Origin: Psychroflexus sp. MES1-P1E
GTDB lineage: Bacteria; Bacteroidota; Bacteroidia; Flavobacteriales; Flavobacteriaceae
Length of the DNA stretch: 64,000 bases
Direction of reading: 5' to 3'
Assembly (NCBI RefSeq): GCF_002836055.1
Contig: NZ_PJBS01000308.1
Span: 1-64,000, forward strand
Positions 46,390 through 56,230 of this stretch are shown here, piece by piece. Position 1 is the first letter of the stretch, and every line of letters begins with the position of its first letter. The notes below the pieces were generated by a model. The model did not search any database and was not told the DNA's origin. It saw nothing but the letters and a program-made list of their open reading frames with translations. The translations under genes and the position numbers were made by a program.

Positions 46390-46565
46390 AAAGCGTATGA
46401 CAACATCTTAACAAATTAATTGCTTCAATGATTACTGCCTTATACTCTAGGAATCAGATTCTTTCACTTTATGAAATAGGAAATTAAATTTTTATTCCTT
46501 AAATTAGTTTTAATGTAAGACATATATTTAACCTATTTATAGTGTCGCCAATCCATTAAAAAACT

Positions 46566-48206
46566 ATGAAAAAAATAACTCTAGTCTTGATAAGTATCTT
46601 ATGTAGCCATTTTTTATTTTCTGGATCTATTGAAGCTCAAACAACCAATGGGATGGTTGTAAAGTTTAAAACCGATAAGAAACCCAATAAAGCAAGCGTT
46701 GAGGCCTATCAAAAATTTGATAGGCCTCATATTGATTTGTTAAATAAGAACAACAATATAAGATCCATAAAGTTAACAGGTAATAAGAGCCAAGAAGACA
46801 CTTATGCTCTTGAATTTGATGTAAGCAGACCTATAGAAGAACTCATAGAATTATATTTAAAAACAGGACTATTCATCTATGTTGAACCTGATTTTATTGG
46901 TAAAGGTCATGGTTTTCAAACTACACCCAATGACTTCTATTTTAACAACCAATGGTCACACTACAACGATGGCTCCTTTTTGTTATCAAATTCAACTATC
47001 GACGCTGATATTGATACAGACTTAGCCTGGGACATCACCCAAGGAGACCCAAATTTAATAGTCGCTATTTTAGATTCTGGCTCAAAATTAGACCATCCTG
47101 AATTTTCAGGAAGAATATGGAATAACACTAATGAAACTCAAAATGGCTCTGACTCTGATTCTAATGGTTATTCAGATGACTTATTTGGTGGCTGGGATTT
47201 TGCCAATAATGATAATGATCCTACAGATGACCATGGACATGGCACCAACGTTACTGGAATTACATTAGCATCTGGAAATAATAATATAGGATATGCTGGT
47301 GTTAATTGGAATTCTAAAATTATGATATGCAAAATATTAGACGAAAACAATAGTGGCTTTTATAGTTGGTGGGCAGAAGCCATTTTCTATGCTGTGGATA
47401 ATGAAGCTTCTCTAATTAACATGTCTGTTGGAGGAAATGCATCATCAACACTTTTGGAAGAAGCAATTAATTATGCATATGACAATAATGTTCCCGTCGT
47501 GGTGTCAACTGGAAATCAAAACTCGGTGATACAGTACCCCGCCAAATATATAAATGCTTTTGCTATTGGCTCAACAAATTCTGACGATACTAGAAGTGAT
47601 CCATTTTCTTGGAGTGACACTAGCGGAAGTAATTATGGAGCGGAATTAGATTTTGTGGCACCTGGAAATTACATCTATGGGTTAGATCACTTGTCAAACA
47701 CCAATTATAATTATTATTGGGGAGGGACTTCACAAGCTGCACCTCACGTTGCTGGATTAATTTCTTTATTATTATCTGTAAATACAGATTTGACTGTAGA
47801 CGAAATTAGATTGGTATTAGAGGAATCTTCTGAAGACCAAGTAGGAGATTCAGAGGATACGTTTGGATGGGATCAATATTATGGGCACGGGAGAATTAAT
47901 GCTTTTCAAGCTTTAATGAATCCCCTCTTAAACATTAATAGTTTTGAAAACGCTAATGAAAATGTAACGATTTATCCTAATCCATCAACAGCGGGAAGTC
48001 CCTTAGAAATATTAAATTTAATTGATGGAGATTATAATTTAAGTTTTTATACTATTTTAGGGCAAAATTTATATGAAAAACAAGTAGCAGCAAGTCACTC
48101 TAAAATAAGAGTATTACTTCCTGAATTCAATTTTGGCACCTATTTTCTCAAAATAAAAAACAACTCTCAAAATATTACAATTTTTAAAAAACTGATAATA
48201 AAATAG
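46566..48206 (+). CDS. Secreted subtilisin-family (S8) serine peptidase with T9SS signal
   Basis: The 546-residue protein has a signal peptide (MKKITLVLISI...SIEAQ), a propeptide-like region (about 25-125) and a catalytic domain (about 150-450). The triad is Asp170 (VAILDSGSKLDHPEFSG), His225 (DDHGHGTNVTG) and Ser389 (GGTSQAAPHVAG), with oxyanion Asn317 (STGNQNS). The last 80 residues are a type A T9SS domain (IYPNPSTAGS ... GTYFLKI ... KKLIIK). It is probably secreted or cell-surface bound and used for protein degradation. It is not clearly linked to its neighbours. Confidence 0.93.
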   Translation: MKKITLVLISILCSHFLFSGSIEAQTTNGMVVKFKTDKKPNKASVEAYQKFDRPHIDLLNKNNNIRSIKLTGNKSQEDTYALEFDVSRPIEELIELYLKTGLFIYVEPDFIGKGHGFQTTPNDFYFNNQWSHYNDGSFLLSNSTIDADIDTDLAWDITQGDPNLIVAILDSGSKLDHPEFSGRIWNNTNETQNGSDSDSNGYSDDLFGGWDFANNDNDPTDDHGHGTNVTGITLASGNNNIGYAGVNWNSKIMICKILDENNSGFYSWWAEAIFYAVDNEASLINMSVGGNASSTLLEEAINYAYDNNVPVVVSTGNQNSVIQYPAKYINAFAIGSTNSDDTRSDPFSWSDTSGSNYGAELDFVAPGNYIYGLDHLSNTNYNYYWGGTSQAAPHVAGLISLLLSVNTDLTVDEIRLVLEESSEDQVGDSEDTFGWDQYYGHGRINAFQALMNPLLNINSFENANENVTIYPNPSTAGSPLEILNLIDGDYNLSFYTILGQNLYEKQVAASHSKIRVLLPEFNFGTYFLKIKNNSQNITIFKKLIIK

Positions 48207-48331
48207 TTGTATTGAATGTAGTGACAAAATGCATATCATGTTTTTTTTAAAGCCGACTAAATTATAGTCTTACTTTATTGCTTTCAAAAATAAAAATGAG
48301 TGAATACCTTATCTAATATTTTAAAAAACCT

Positions 48332-49429
48332 ATGAAAAACGTATACTTCGTCCTCTTACTTATCTTTATCTCCCCCCTATTTACCTATAGCGCTATTGCC
48401 CAATGTGATGAAGTGAATTTAGAGAATCTTACAAACCCAGGGCCATTTGATGTAGAAACTCTTACCGAGGCAGATGGAATTCGAAATGGTCCAGATTATT
48501 TAGAAGCGACCATTTACTACCCAACCAATGCTACGCCGCCCTTCGCAAGTATTGCAATAGTCCCTGGATTTGTGTCGCTTCCTTCGAGTGTTGAAGAATG
48601 GGGACCGTTTTATGCGTCTCACGGAATTGTGACCATCATTATAGGGACAAATTCTATTTTTGATTTCCCAGAAGAGCGTGCTAATGCACTTTTAGATGCC
48701 TTGGAAACCATTAAACAAGAAAATAGTAGAGCCTCTTCTCCGCTTGAAGGAGCACTCAACTTAGACCAATTGGCCGTAAGTGGATGGTCTATGGGTGGTG
48801 GTGGTGCTCAAAGGGCAGCTGTTCTTGATAATAGCATCGCTGGTGTTGTCGCCTTATGCCCATGGCTCAACAATCTTCAACTCGATCATCAAAGTCCAGT
48901 CCTAATTTTTAGCGGTGAAGATGATACTGTAGCTCCTCCTTCACAGCACGCAGATCTCCACTATAATGCAACACCGAATGTGACTGACAAAGTACTCTTT
49001 GAAATTGCAAATGGCGATCACTCCGTTGCTAACACGCCTAATGGCGGAAGCGGTTCTGTAGGTAGAATAGCCCTTTCTTGGCTTAAACTCTATGTGGAAG
49101 ATAACGATTGTTATTGTCCTTTGTTAACAGACAATCTCTTAGTAAATCCTCCAGTTGCCTCTAAGGTGGAGCAGAGTTTCGAATGCGAATTTTTAGGGAT
49201 CGATAGTCAGCAATTGGCTATTGGATTTTATCCTAATCCAACCAGAAACATAGTCTATTTAGAAATTCCTAAAGACGTTCATTATGAACTTATTTCGCCC
49301 CTAGGTCAACCTTTATTGGAAGGAAATCTAACTGGAAATAACAAGCAAATTGATTTGTCTCAATTTGCAGAAAACTTGTATTACTTGCACATAGAAGGTC
49401 AATTTATAAAACTTATTAAATACAATTAA
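48332..49429 (+). CDS. Secreted cutinase/PETase-like polyester hydrolase candidate with T9SS domain
   Basis: The 365-residue protein has a signal peptide (MKNVYFVLLL...AIAQ). Residues about 28-256 are an alpha/beta hydrolase of the dienelactone hydrolase/cutinase type. The nucleophile elbow is GWSMGGGG (Ser153), the acid is Asp198 in EDDTVAP, and the base is His230 in GDHSVAN. Trp152, Met154, Trp178 (CPW) and Phe80 (PGF) line up with the Ideonella PETase residues Trp159, Met161, Trp185 and Tyr87. His-Ser replaces the His-Phe of most cutinases. Cysteines at 260, 262 and 285 could form a disulfide. The last 70 residues are a T9SS sorting domain (FYPNPTRN). Natural substrates could be cutin-like or bacterial polyesters, and PET activity is inference. 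Confidence 0.8.
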   Translation: MKNVYFVLLLIFISPLFTYSAIAQCDEVNLENLTNPGPFDVETLTEADGIRNGPDYLEATIYYPTNATPPFASIAIVPGFVSLPSSVEEWGPFYASHGIVTIIIGTNSIFDFPEERANALLDALETIKQENSRASSPLEGALNLDQLAVSGWSMGGGGAQRAAVLDNSIAGVVALCPWLNNLQLDHQSPVLIFSGEDDTVAPPSQHADLHYNATPNVTDKVLFEIANGDHSVANTPNGGSGSVGRIALSWLKLYVEDNDCYCPLLTDNLLVNPPVASKVEQSFECEFLGIDSQQLAIGFYPNPTRNIVYLEIPKDVHYELISPLGQPLLEGNLTGNNKQIDLSQFAENLYYLHIEGQFIKLIKYN

Positions 49430-49632
49430 TATCCTTTAAGAGTATGATAGGAAATTCTAACATAAACTAAAGCATAAGGTGCATGTATCTAAATCCTTTA
49501 TTAAGTAATAACAAGAACACAAGTAGTGAATTAATTTGTATATGATTGAAATAAAACAGATTAGAAATCAAATTTTAGAAATCTGAAGTTAGTTGCTTGT
49601 TGGTTATTTTTGATTTAACTGATTGCTCTAAG

Positions 49633-49917
49633 CTATTTTAACACAAAAATTATTAAATATGGTTTTTTGTTTTGTGACCTATTTACACTAAAATAAAATT
49701 CATTAAAATATCTATTTAAACTGTCACTGCAAACCAAGAATATGCCATTCTTAGCCAATATTTAACCTGAAGCATCCTTATGTTTAACACCTTAAAATCA
49801 ATCCTTTATTGCTGTCAATCTCTGTTCTATCATAAACCTTAGCAATTGCCATATACACTATCCATTTATCGGTGGTTACATTTGCTTCTCTACTAAGATG
49901 GTTTACAAAATTGGCTT
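49633..49917 (-). pseudogene. IS1595-family (ISXO2-like) transposase, 3' relic
   Basis: On the minus strand the broken frames read ANFVNHLSREANVTTDKW...IAKVYDRT...SNKG, then WLRMAYSW, then SLNRYFNEFYFSVNRSQNK. This is the order and pattern of the C-terminal third of ISXO2-type DDE transposases (VTTDxWxGY, SNKG, IRTxYSW, NRYxNEFxFRxNRSQ). At least two frame changes and stops show that it is dead. The 5' part is missing. It lies directly beside the dispersed repeat at 49938. Confidence 0.75.
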
Positions 49918-49937
49918 AAAGGAGGTTAAAATAAATT

Positions 49938-50153
49938 AGACCAAATTAGATTTATAATATCGTATGAATAAATTGAATTATACTATGACGTAGCTCAGCA
50001 CAGGTTTTTGTTTGATAGAAATCAAAAATAATCAGCATAGCCTTAGATGCGGTAATTATTTTTGACAAAAAGCAGTCAAAAAAAGTCTGTGACGAATTCG
50101 TATCGGTAAAAGAATCTATTGCAACATTATAGGTCTAAATTGGCATGAGTCTG
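49938..50153 (+). repeat. Dispersed repeat, copy 2 (left arm of inverted pair)
   Basis: This contains the same ordered blocks as 26667-26835 (CGTATGAATAAATTGAATTA, GGTAATTATTTTTGA, CATTATAGG.CTAAATTGG). Its first 65 bases (49940-50004) are repeated in inverted orientation at 55441-55505. The two arms bracket the sigma, FecR and TonB receptor genes. Confidence 0.75.
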
Positions 50154-50234
50154 CAACGAAAGTCATAAAGCAATCCCATTTGCTCTGTATCGCTAAGGCT
50201 TTAATTATAATGGAGATTAAAGTTTTTTCAAAAT

Positions 50235-50780
50235 TTACAACATAAACTGGTTAGCTCTCTTTCTGAGATGTTTGAGAGCTTTCGACATCTGGTTTTCCAC
50301 TGTCTTTACGGAAATATCCATGTCTTCAGCAATATCTTTATAGATGGTTTTTTCTAGTTTATTTTTGACAAAAATCTCTTTGCACCTAGGCGGCAACTCA
50401 TCTATATACTGGTGTAATTTTTTGAGTTTGGTTTGCTTATGATTTTCCTGAATATTAATTGTACTTGCAATCACCTCCCATTTAATAGTATCTAAATCAT
50501 CAAACTTTATTTTCTTTTTTCTTAAATGTTGTAAAAATTGATTGTGACAAGATGTAAATAAGTAATTCTTAAGTGAACCTGTGATTGTAATTTTAAGGCG
50601 ATTTTCGTAAAATTTCATTAACATATCTTGAACAATATCTTCAGATAATTTTTTGTTTTCACAAAGCTTAAAGACATAATTACAAAGCCATTGGTAGTAT
50701 TTATCGTACAGTATTTGGTAGGCGATTTCATCGCCTTGTTTGAGTTTTTGTATGAAAATAAGATCTATCACTTTTAGCAA
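50235..50780 (-). CDS. ECF sigma factor of the FecI/SusC-regulator type
   Basis: The 181-residue protein has region 2 (about 10-80; YDKYYQWLCNYVFKLCENKKLSEDIVQDMLMKFYENR) and region 4 (about 120-175; IDELPPRCKEIFVKNKLEKTIYKDIAEDMDISVKTVENQMSKALKHLRK). Bacteroidota sigma factors of this kind pair with a FecR-like anti-sigma and a TonB receptor with an STN domain. Both lie immediately divergent (91 bases between starts). It probably activates the receptor gene and perhaps the downstream glycan genes. Confidence 0.92.
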   Translation of the reverse strand: MLKVIDLIFIQKLKQGDEIAYQILYDKYYQWLCNYVFKLCENKKLSEDIVQDMLMKFYENRLKITITGSLKNYLFTSCHNQFLQHLRKKKIKFDDLDTIKWEVIASTINIQENHKQTKLKKLHQYIDELPPRCKEIFVKNKLEKTIYKDIAEDMDISVKTVENQMSKALKHLRKRANQFML

Positions 50781-50870
50781 TTTAAGAAATATTTTTAATT
50801 TATCTAAAGTTAGATAGGGGTTTTTAAATAAAACAGCATCTTATAAGTAAGAGATTTACATAAATTATAA

Positions 50871-52043
50871 ATGAATTCAGACCAACTTATTGACAATTAT
50901 TTAAAGGGCAGTCTTTCTAAAAAAGAGAGTGTTCAAATAAATAAATGGGTTAAGAAAGACTTAAAAAATCTTAATTATTTTAAGAAATGTATTCGTTCAC
51001 AATCATACGTCATACCCTTAAATTTCGATTCGGATAAAGCCTTTGATCGTTTTTATCAAAAAATTCAAAAGAAAAAACAATTACGCAATCAAAAATTAAA
51101 AATATTTTATTGGGCTGCAAGCTTTACAGCCTTAATAGGTTTAGGTCTTCTCTATCAAAATTCAGAATTATTATTTACAGGGCAAGACGATATAGCGGAT
51201 AAAAGAGAGGCTAATGAAAGTCTTAGGAAAATCCAAATTACTCTATCAGATGGAAGTCAACACCGTATCGATAAAAAATCTACTATAAGTCTTAAAGACA
51301 AGTCAGGTAGACTTGTTGCAAGACAATTAGATAATATATTATCTTTTGAAGATTACTCTTCTAGTGCAGAAGATACCTCAACAACCCAAATTGACATACC
51401 ATATGGTGAGAAATTGAGACTTAGACTATCTGACGGTAGCTTAGTCTGGTTAAATTCCGGAAGCAGCTTAAGCTTTCCACAACAATTTAGTTCTAAGTCC
51501 AAAACCAGAGAAATAAATGTGATCGGTGAGGCCTATTTTGAGATTTCCAAAAACAAGCAAAAACCTTTTATAGTCCATACGCCCAGCGTAAGTGTGAAAG
51601 TCTTGGGGACTCACTTTAATATTTCTTCCTATGCCAACGATTCTAAATCAGAAACAACCCTCATGGAAGGCAAAGTTCAAGTTTACAATAGCCTTCAAAA
51701 AAATACCCCTGTTGATTTAGTACCAAATCAACAGGCTGTGTTTGAAAAGACAAGTCAGAAATTTGAAAAAAAGACAGTAGACGCTGATGCATATAACAGT
51801 TGGATGGATAACATTTTGATTGTCGACGGTCTTTCCTTTCTTGAGCTTAAAAAGAAACTAGAACGCAAATACAATATTACAATTACAAACGAATTGGATT
51901 ATTTATGGAAGAAAACCTATAGAGGGGAATTTAAAGATGAATCTCTTGCCGAAACCTTAAAAACCATTGCCCTTAGTTCAAAATTTAGCTTTTCTATAGA
52001 TGGAAAACACATTCGAATTTTTAATAAAAACCCAAAGGATTAA
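50871..52043 (+). CDS. FecR-family anti-sigma factor
   Basis: The protein has 390 residues. The N-terminal cytoplasmic part (about 1-75) would hold the sigma. One membrane helix follows at about 83-100 (IFYWAASFTALIGLGLLY). The periplasmic FecR domain spans about 175-290 (IDIPYGEKLRLRLSDGSLVWLNSGSSLSFP...VIGEAYFEISKNKQKPFIVHTPSVSVKVLGTHFNISSY) and a DUF4974 domain about 315-385 (LSFLELKKKLERKYNITITNE). It transmits the receptor's signal to the sigma factor. It is 49 bases upstream of the receptor. Confidence 0.93.
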   Translation: MNSDQLIDNYLKGSLSKKESVQINKWVKKDLKNLNYFKKCIRSQSYVIPLNFDSDKAFDRFYQKIQKKKQLRNQKLKIFYWAASFTALIGLGLLYQNSELLFTGQDDIADKREANESLRKIQITLSDGSQHRIDKKSTISLKDKSGRLVARQLDNILSFEDYSSSAEDTSTTQIDIPYGEKLRLRLSDGSLVWLNSGSSLSFPQQFSSKSKTREINVIGEAYFEISKNKQKPFIVHTPSVSVKVLGTHFNISSYANDSKSETTLMEGKVQVYNSLQKNTPVDLVPNQQAVFEKTSQKFEKKTVDADAYNSWMDNILIVDGLSFLELKKKLERKYNITITNELDYLWKKTYRGEFKDESLAETLKTIALSSKFSFSIDGKHIRIFNKNPKD

Positions 52044-52092
52044 GCAGATCAACAACCAGTAGTTCAACACAAGTATTAATTTAAAACACTTT

Positions 52093-55000
52093 ATGATGAA
52101 AATTTACACAAAAAGATTTGAACATCGGAGATGTTCAATTTTACGTATGACAACTCTAAAAGCGATGCTCATAGTATTCTTATCGTTCTTTGTTGTTAAC
52201 CCAAGTTTTGCAAACCCAAAACTGCAACAGAACATATCTATTGCTTACGAAGATGCAACGCTTCTTGATGTTTTAAACGACATCAAATCAAAGTCAAAAT
52301 TCAATTTCTTTTATGATATAAATGAAATTGATGAGAATAAAAAAGTAAGTATAAAAGCCAAGAACGAGGCTTTTGAGAACATTTTAGGTCAAATTAGCAA
52401 GCAAGTCAACTTCGATTATACCTTCAATGGAAATCAAGTAGTCCTAACAGCTGGCATTACAAATGCTAAAATTGTTACTGATGCTATCCAAGACCGAGAA
52501 GTAACTGGAATGGTTGTAGGACCAGAAGGAAATCCGCTACCAGGAGCTAACATCATTGTGAAAGGAACCAGCGTAGGCGCACAAACTGACTTTGACGGAA
52601 ACTTTACAGTACAGGTTCCTGAAGGTTCAAAATTCCTTGTGATCTCCTATGTAGGTTTTAAAAATGAGGAAGTGAATGTAGAGGGAAAATCCAACGTAAC
52701 AGTTCAATTGAAGCCCGATGCTGGACAACTTGATGCCGTGGTTGTTATAGGTACTCGAGGTAAGCCGAGAACCTCTTTTGACTCTCCTGTAGCTGTAGAT
52801 AATTTTAAAATAAAAGAGCTACAAAAAACAGGTAAAACGACAGTAGATCAACAATTGATGCTACGTGTCCCTTCCTACAATGCAACAGAACAGCCCGTAT
52901 CTGATGCAGCTGCTCACTTTAGCCCTGCAGGTTTGAGAGGTCTTTTTCCTAGTAGAACTTTGGTATTGGTAAATGGAAAACGGAAAAATGCCAGTGCACT
53001 TGTTTACAGTTATGTCACTCCAGGCCGAGGAGAGGTTGGGGTAGATATGAAAGCTATTCCCTCCGCAGCTTTAGAAAGTGTAGAAGTTTTGAGAGATGGT
53101 GCAGCAGCACAGTATGGATCTGATGCTATTGCTGGTGTCATTAATCTAGTGATGAAGGAAGATGTAGACCCTTTTATAAATACGGGGTATAGTTCTACGA
53201 CTCGAGGCGACGGAGAACAGTACCAAGTGGAATCTGGCTTCGGTATAGATCTTGGGCCTGAAGGCTACGCCAATTTCACATTGAGTCACATGGACTCTAA
53301 GGCTACGCAACGCGCAGGAGAAATTACAAGTGTTGAAGATGAAGCTGGTTATTGGGGTGTAACAGACGATTCAGCTTTTAACACAAATGATTTGACGTCT
53401 TTCTTAGGTAGAAATCCAAGCGCTGGTTTCCAAGTGGGCTTACCCAATATGACTATTAATAATTTTGCTTATAACCTAGGTTTTACTTTAGATGAAGAAA
53501 CCAATACAGAAGTTTATTCTTTTGGTACACTCACAGACAGGGAAGGTTCTGCGCCCCAGTTTGCAAGAGTACCCTATTGGGTACCTGGATTTGAGGCCAT
53601 CTATCCAGATCAAGATTTCTTTTTAGCTAAAATGGCCCCTCAAATTCGAGATCATACCTTTGCACTCGGTTTAAAAACAACCTTTAATGAGTGGAATTTC
53701 GACGTAAGTTCTATTTTAGGTAAAAATAGAATTGATTATTATATAGAAGATTCATTTAACCAGTCTTTTGCTGGAAGTAGTCCTTCTGATTTTTATAATG
53801 GTGCTCATGAATTTAGCCATGTGGTTAATAATTTGGACATTAATAGAACCTTTTACGATGCGGGACTTGAAGCTTTATCAGTTGCTTTTGGTTTAGAACA
53901 CAGAACAGAAAACTTCGTAACCGAAGAAGGTGAATTTGCTTCTTACGGAGACGGAGGGTCTCCCGATGCACAAGGAGGCAGAACAGGTTCAGAATCTTTT
54001 GGAGGTTTTAGCCCAGAAAATGCATCAGACGATTACAGATCTAATATTGGATTTTACACAGACATCACAGCAGATTTTACAGAATCATTTTTAGTGAGTG
54101 GTGCTTTACGTTATGAAGATTATAGTGATTTTGGTTCTAATGTAAGTTGGAAATTAAGCTCCAGATATAAACTTGCTGATGATAAATTGGTGATAAGAGG
54201 TTCTGTAAGTAGTGGTTTTAGAGCGCCATCTTTACACCAAGTCTACTATACTGCTACAACAACAACCTTAACAACCAATGGAGTACAGCAAAATGGAATT
54301 TTAAACAATGCCAACCCTGCATTAAGAGCCCTTGGTATTCCTGAGCTAGACGCTGAAACGTCTTTTAACTTAAGTGGTGGTTTAACCTATAGATTCAATA
54401 AAAATTCTGGGATCACTATAGATGCTTACCAAATTGATGTGGATGATAGGATTGCACTCTCTGGGCAAGTTACAGCCACAGGAGATCCAAACAGTCCTAT
54501 AGACCAGACCCTAGAGAATGTTGGAGTAGGTTCTGCTGGCTTTTTCTTGAATGCGATAGATACAAGAACCAAAGGAATTGATATTGTATATAGTTACAGT
54601 AATATAGAGTTGGGTAGAGGTTTCTTAAGTGGTAGTATAGCTGCTAACTTCAATGAAACAGAAGTACAAGGCACAAATTTTCCTGCATTCATTGAAAACA
54701 ATGATTTAGGAGATGCTATATTTTCAAGAGAAGATATATCCAGAGTTGAAAGCTGGAGACCTCAAGAAAAAGTGGTTGCTACGGCTAGTTATGAAATCGA
54801 TAAGATTACCGCAAATGTATCTTTGATGTATTATGGTTCTGTGACTTACAGACACCCAGTTGCTCCTATAAATGGTGTTAACAATGATGCAACCTATGGA
54901 GGTAAAACCTTGACAGATTTGAGCGTTAACTATGCGTTTACAGATAAAGTCAATTTTACTCTAGGCGTGAATAATTTATTTGATGTTTTCCCTGATACCT

Positions 55001-55143
55001 TTGCGGAAGCTTATGCATCAACTGGAGGAACACCTCAAGATAGAAATTTAGATTTCGTAGGAAGATTTAAGTACCCATGGCAAACCACACAGTTTGGTAT
55101 TGACGGAACTCGAGTCTTTTCTCAATTGAATATTAGTTTCTAA
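52093..55143 (+). CDS. TonB-dependent transducer with STN domain
   Basis: The 1016-residue protein has an N-terminal signal region, possibly starting at the internal ATG coding MTTLKAM. The secretin/TonB short N-terminal (STN) signalling domain spans about 45-125. A CarboxypepD-reg-like domain follows (about 137-205; REVTGMVVGPEGNPLPGANIIVKGTS). The plug spans about 225-355 (SRTLVLVNGKRKN, LESVEVLRDGAAAQYGSDAIAGVINLV) and the barrel ends in LNISF. The STN domain touches FecR, so uptake is coupled to signalling. It lacks an adjacent SusD and its plug is more like a siderophore/oligosaccharide receptor than SusC. The substrate is inferred to be glucan only from the neighbours. Confidence 0.9.
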   Translation: MMKIYTKRFEHRRCSILRMTTLKAMLIVFLSFFVVNPSFANPKLQQNISIAYEDATLLDVLNDIKSKSKFNFFYDINEIDENKKVSIKAKNEAFENILGQISKQVNFDYTFNGNQVVLTAGITNAKIVTDAIQDREVTGMVVGPEGNPLPGANIIVKGTSVGAQTDFDGNFTVQVPEGSKFLVISYVGFKNEEVNVEGKSNVTVQLKPDAGQLDAVVVIGTRGKPRTSFDSPVAVDNFKIKELQKTGKTTVDQQLMLRVPSYNATEQPVSDAAAHFSPAGLRGLFPSRTLVLVNGKRKNASALVYSYVTPGRGEVGVDMKAIPSAALESVEVLRDGAAAQYGSDAIAGVINLVMKEDVDPFINTGYSSTTRGDGEQYQVESGFGIDLGPEGYANFTLSHMDSKATQRAGEITSVEDEAGYWGVTDDSAFNTNDLTSFLGRNPSAGFQVGLPNMTINNFAYNLGFTLDEETNTEVYSFGTLTDREGSAPQFARVPYWVPGFEAIYPDQDFFLAKMAPQIRDHTFALGLKTTFNEWNFDVSSILGKNRIDYYIEDSFNQSFAGSSPSDFYNGAHEFSHVVNNLDINRTFYDAGLEALSVAFGLEHRTENFVTEEGEFASYGDGGSPDAQGGRTGSESFGGFSPENASDDYRSNIGFYTDITADFTESFLVSGALRYEDYSDFGSNVSWKLSSRYKLADDKLVIRGSVSSGFRAPSLHQVYYTATTTTLTTNGVQQNGILNNANPALRALGIPELDAETSFNLSGGLTYRFNKNSGITIDAYQIDVDDRIALSGQVTATGDPNSPIDQTLENVGVGSAGFFLNAIDTRTKGIDIVYSYSNIELGRGFLSGSIAANFNETEVQGTNFPAFIENNDLGDAIFSREDISRVESWRPQEKVVATASYEIDKITANVSLMYYGSVTYRHPVAPINGVNNDATYGGKTLTDLSVNYAFTDKVNFTLGVNNLFDVFPDTFAEAYASTGGTPQDRNLDFVGRFKYPWQTTQFGIDGTRVFSQLNISF

Positions 55144-55165
55144 GGTAGAATTTATATTAATTTTT

Positions 55166-55202
55166 CAACCCCCTGTTTTTAAAAAACAGGGGGTTGTTTT
55201 TT
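55166..55202 (+). terminator. Terminator of the FecR/TonB receptor operon
   Basis: CAACCCCCTGTTTTT and AAAAACAGGGGGTTG form a strong stem followed by six Ts, 22 bases after the receptor stop. Confidence 0.9.
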
Positions 55203-56193
55203 ATGTAATTTCATCAACACAATGGAGCTAAACTATGATACAAGATCGATATTTCCAATTATTAAAGATTATCAAAAACTACTTAACATAGATAATGAAG
55301 GATATATTGATATGCTATCTTATAACAATATAGTATTCCAGTGTCGGATAAAATAAGTTTCTTTTTCACTTATTAATCGTCATTAAATAGAACCGTAACT
55401 AGTGCTATGCTTATATTTTTTTCCTCAACTAAGTAGAAAACCTGTGCTGAGCTATGTCGTAGTATAATTCAAATTTTTAATATGATATTTAAAAACTAAA
55501 TTGGTATTACATCACGAGTTGGAGTAAATCCTATGAGTTGCATAGAAGACAACTAAATTCCAATATAAAAGAGTAGACCAAATCGAATTCCAGCCTTATA
55601 CATACTCCTCTATGAGTTTGAACTTATGCGATTACTTCCCCAATTGGTTAACGATAGAATTCGCAGGAAATAAATTTTTCGGGATTAGTCAATAAAAAAG
55701 CCTCAAGCCTACTTGGATAATTCTCACTGCTCTATGCCTATTATCTCAGCGAAATAATTTTCAAAGATTATTCAATACTATCGTGAACAAAAAACGACTA
55801 ATTTAATAGATGCTACCGACTTCTTCTAGAAATTGAGAGTCATACACGCTTTTTTTATTTTAATTTTTAAAACGTACTCACCACTTAAACATCTGTATTA
55901 AAAGTCTCAATATAAGCGATATCGATTGCGAAAAAAGAAACGATTTAGATGAAATAATAGCTTGACCACCCATATATAAGATCCATAACACCTTTACAAG
56001 AGCATTAATTACCTATACATTACCTATACATTTTTAGTTTTATTAACAAATATTTATATTGAACGTCTTTAGCTTATTAGATATAGCAAGACTTTAGTAA
56101 CTAATTTTAAGAATAACTCAATAAAACTACTTATTTTTTAACATGTATGTTTTTTGTAGTGTATTTTTTTAAATAATTATCAACTCAAACCTT
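55203..56193. other. Gene-poor spacer with inverted repeat arm and broken frames
   Basis: Nearly 1 kb has no convincing gene. A 44-codon frame at 55222-55356 (MELNYDTRSIFPIIKDY...) is open but not recognised. Another broken frame at about 55572-55695 (FQPYTYSSMSLNLCDYFPNW) looks like a relic. The inverted repeat arm lies at 55441-55505. Confidence 0.45.
55441..55505 (-). repeat. Dispersed repeat, right arm of inverted pair
   Basis: The reverse complement matches 49940-50004 over 65 bases with about a dozen differences. TTGAATTATACTA.GAC.TAGCTCAGCACAGG is nearly identical. The arm ends in GGTATTAC, close to the TAATAC start at 26667, so this may be the element's outer end. Confidence 0.75.
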
Positions 56194-56201
56194 TAAGTTT
56201 G
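56194..56201 (+). promoter_or_regulatory. Possible -7 box of the glucan operon
   Basis: TAAGTTTG matches TANNTTTG and lies 29 bases before the ATG at 56231. No -33 TTG is present, which could mean an activator or an alternative sigma is needed. Confidence 0.35.
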
Positions 56202-56230
56202 ATGTACATGGATTAACAAATATCTAACAC

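Noticed and set aside
52093-55143. SusC of a classic SusC/SusD pair
   Set aside because: No SusD gene follows, and the STN domain and plug sequence fit a signal-transducing TonB receptor better.
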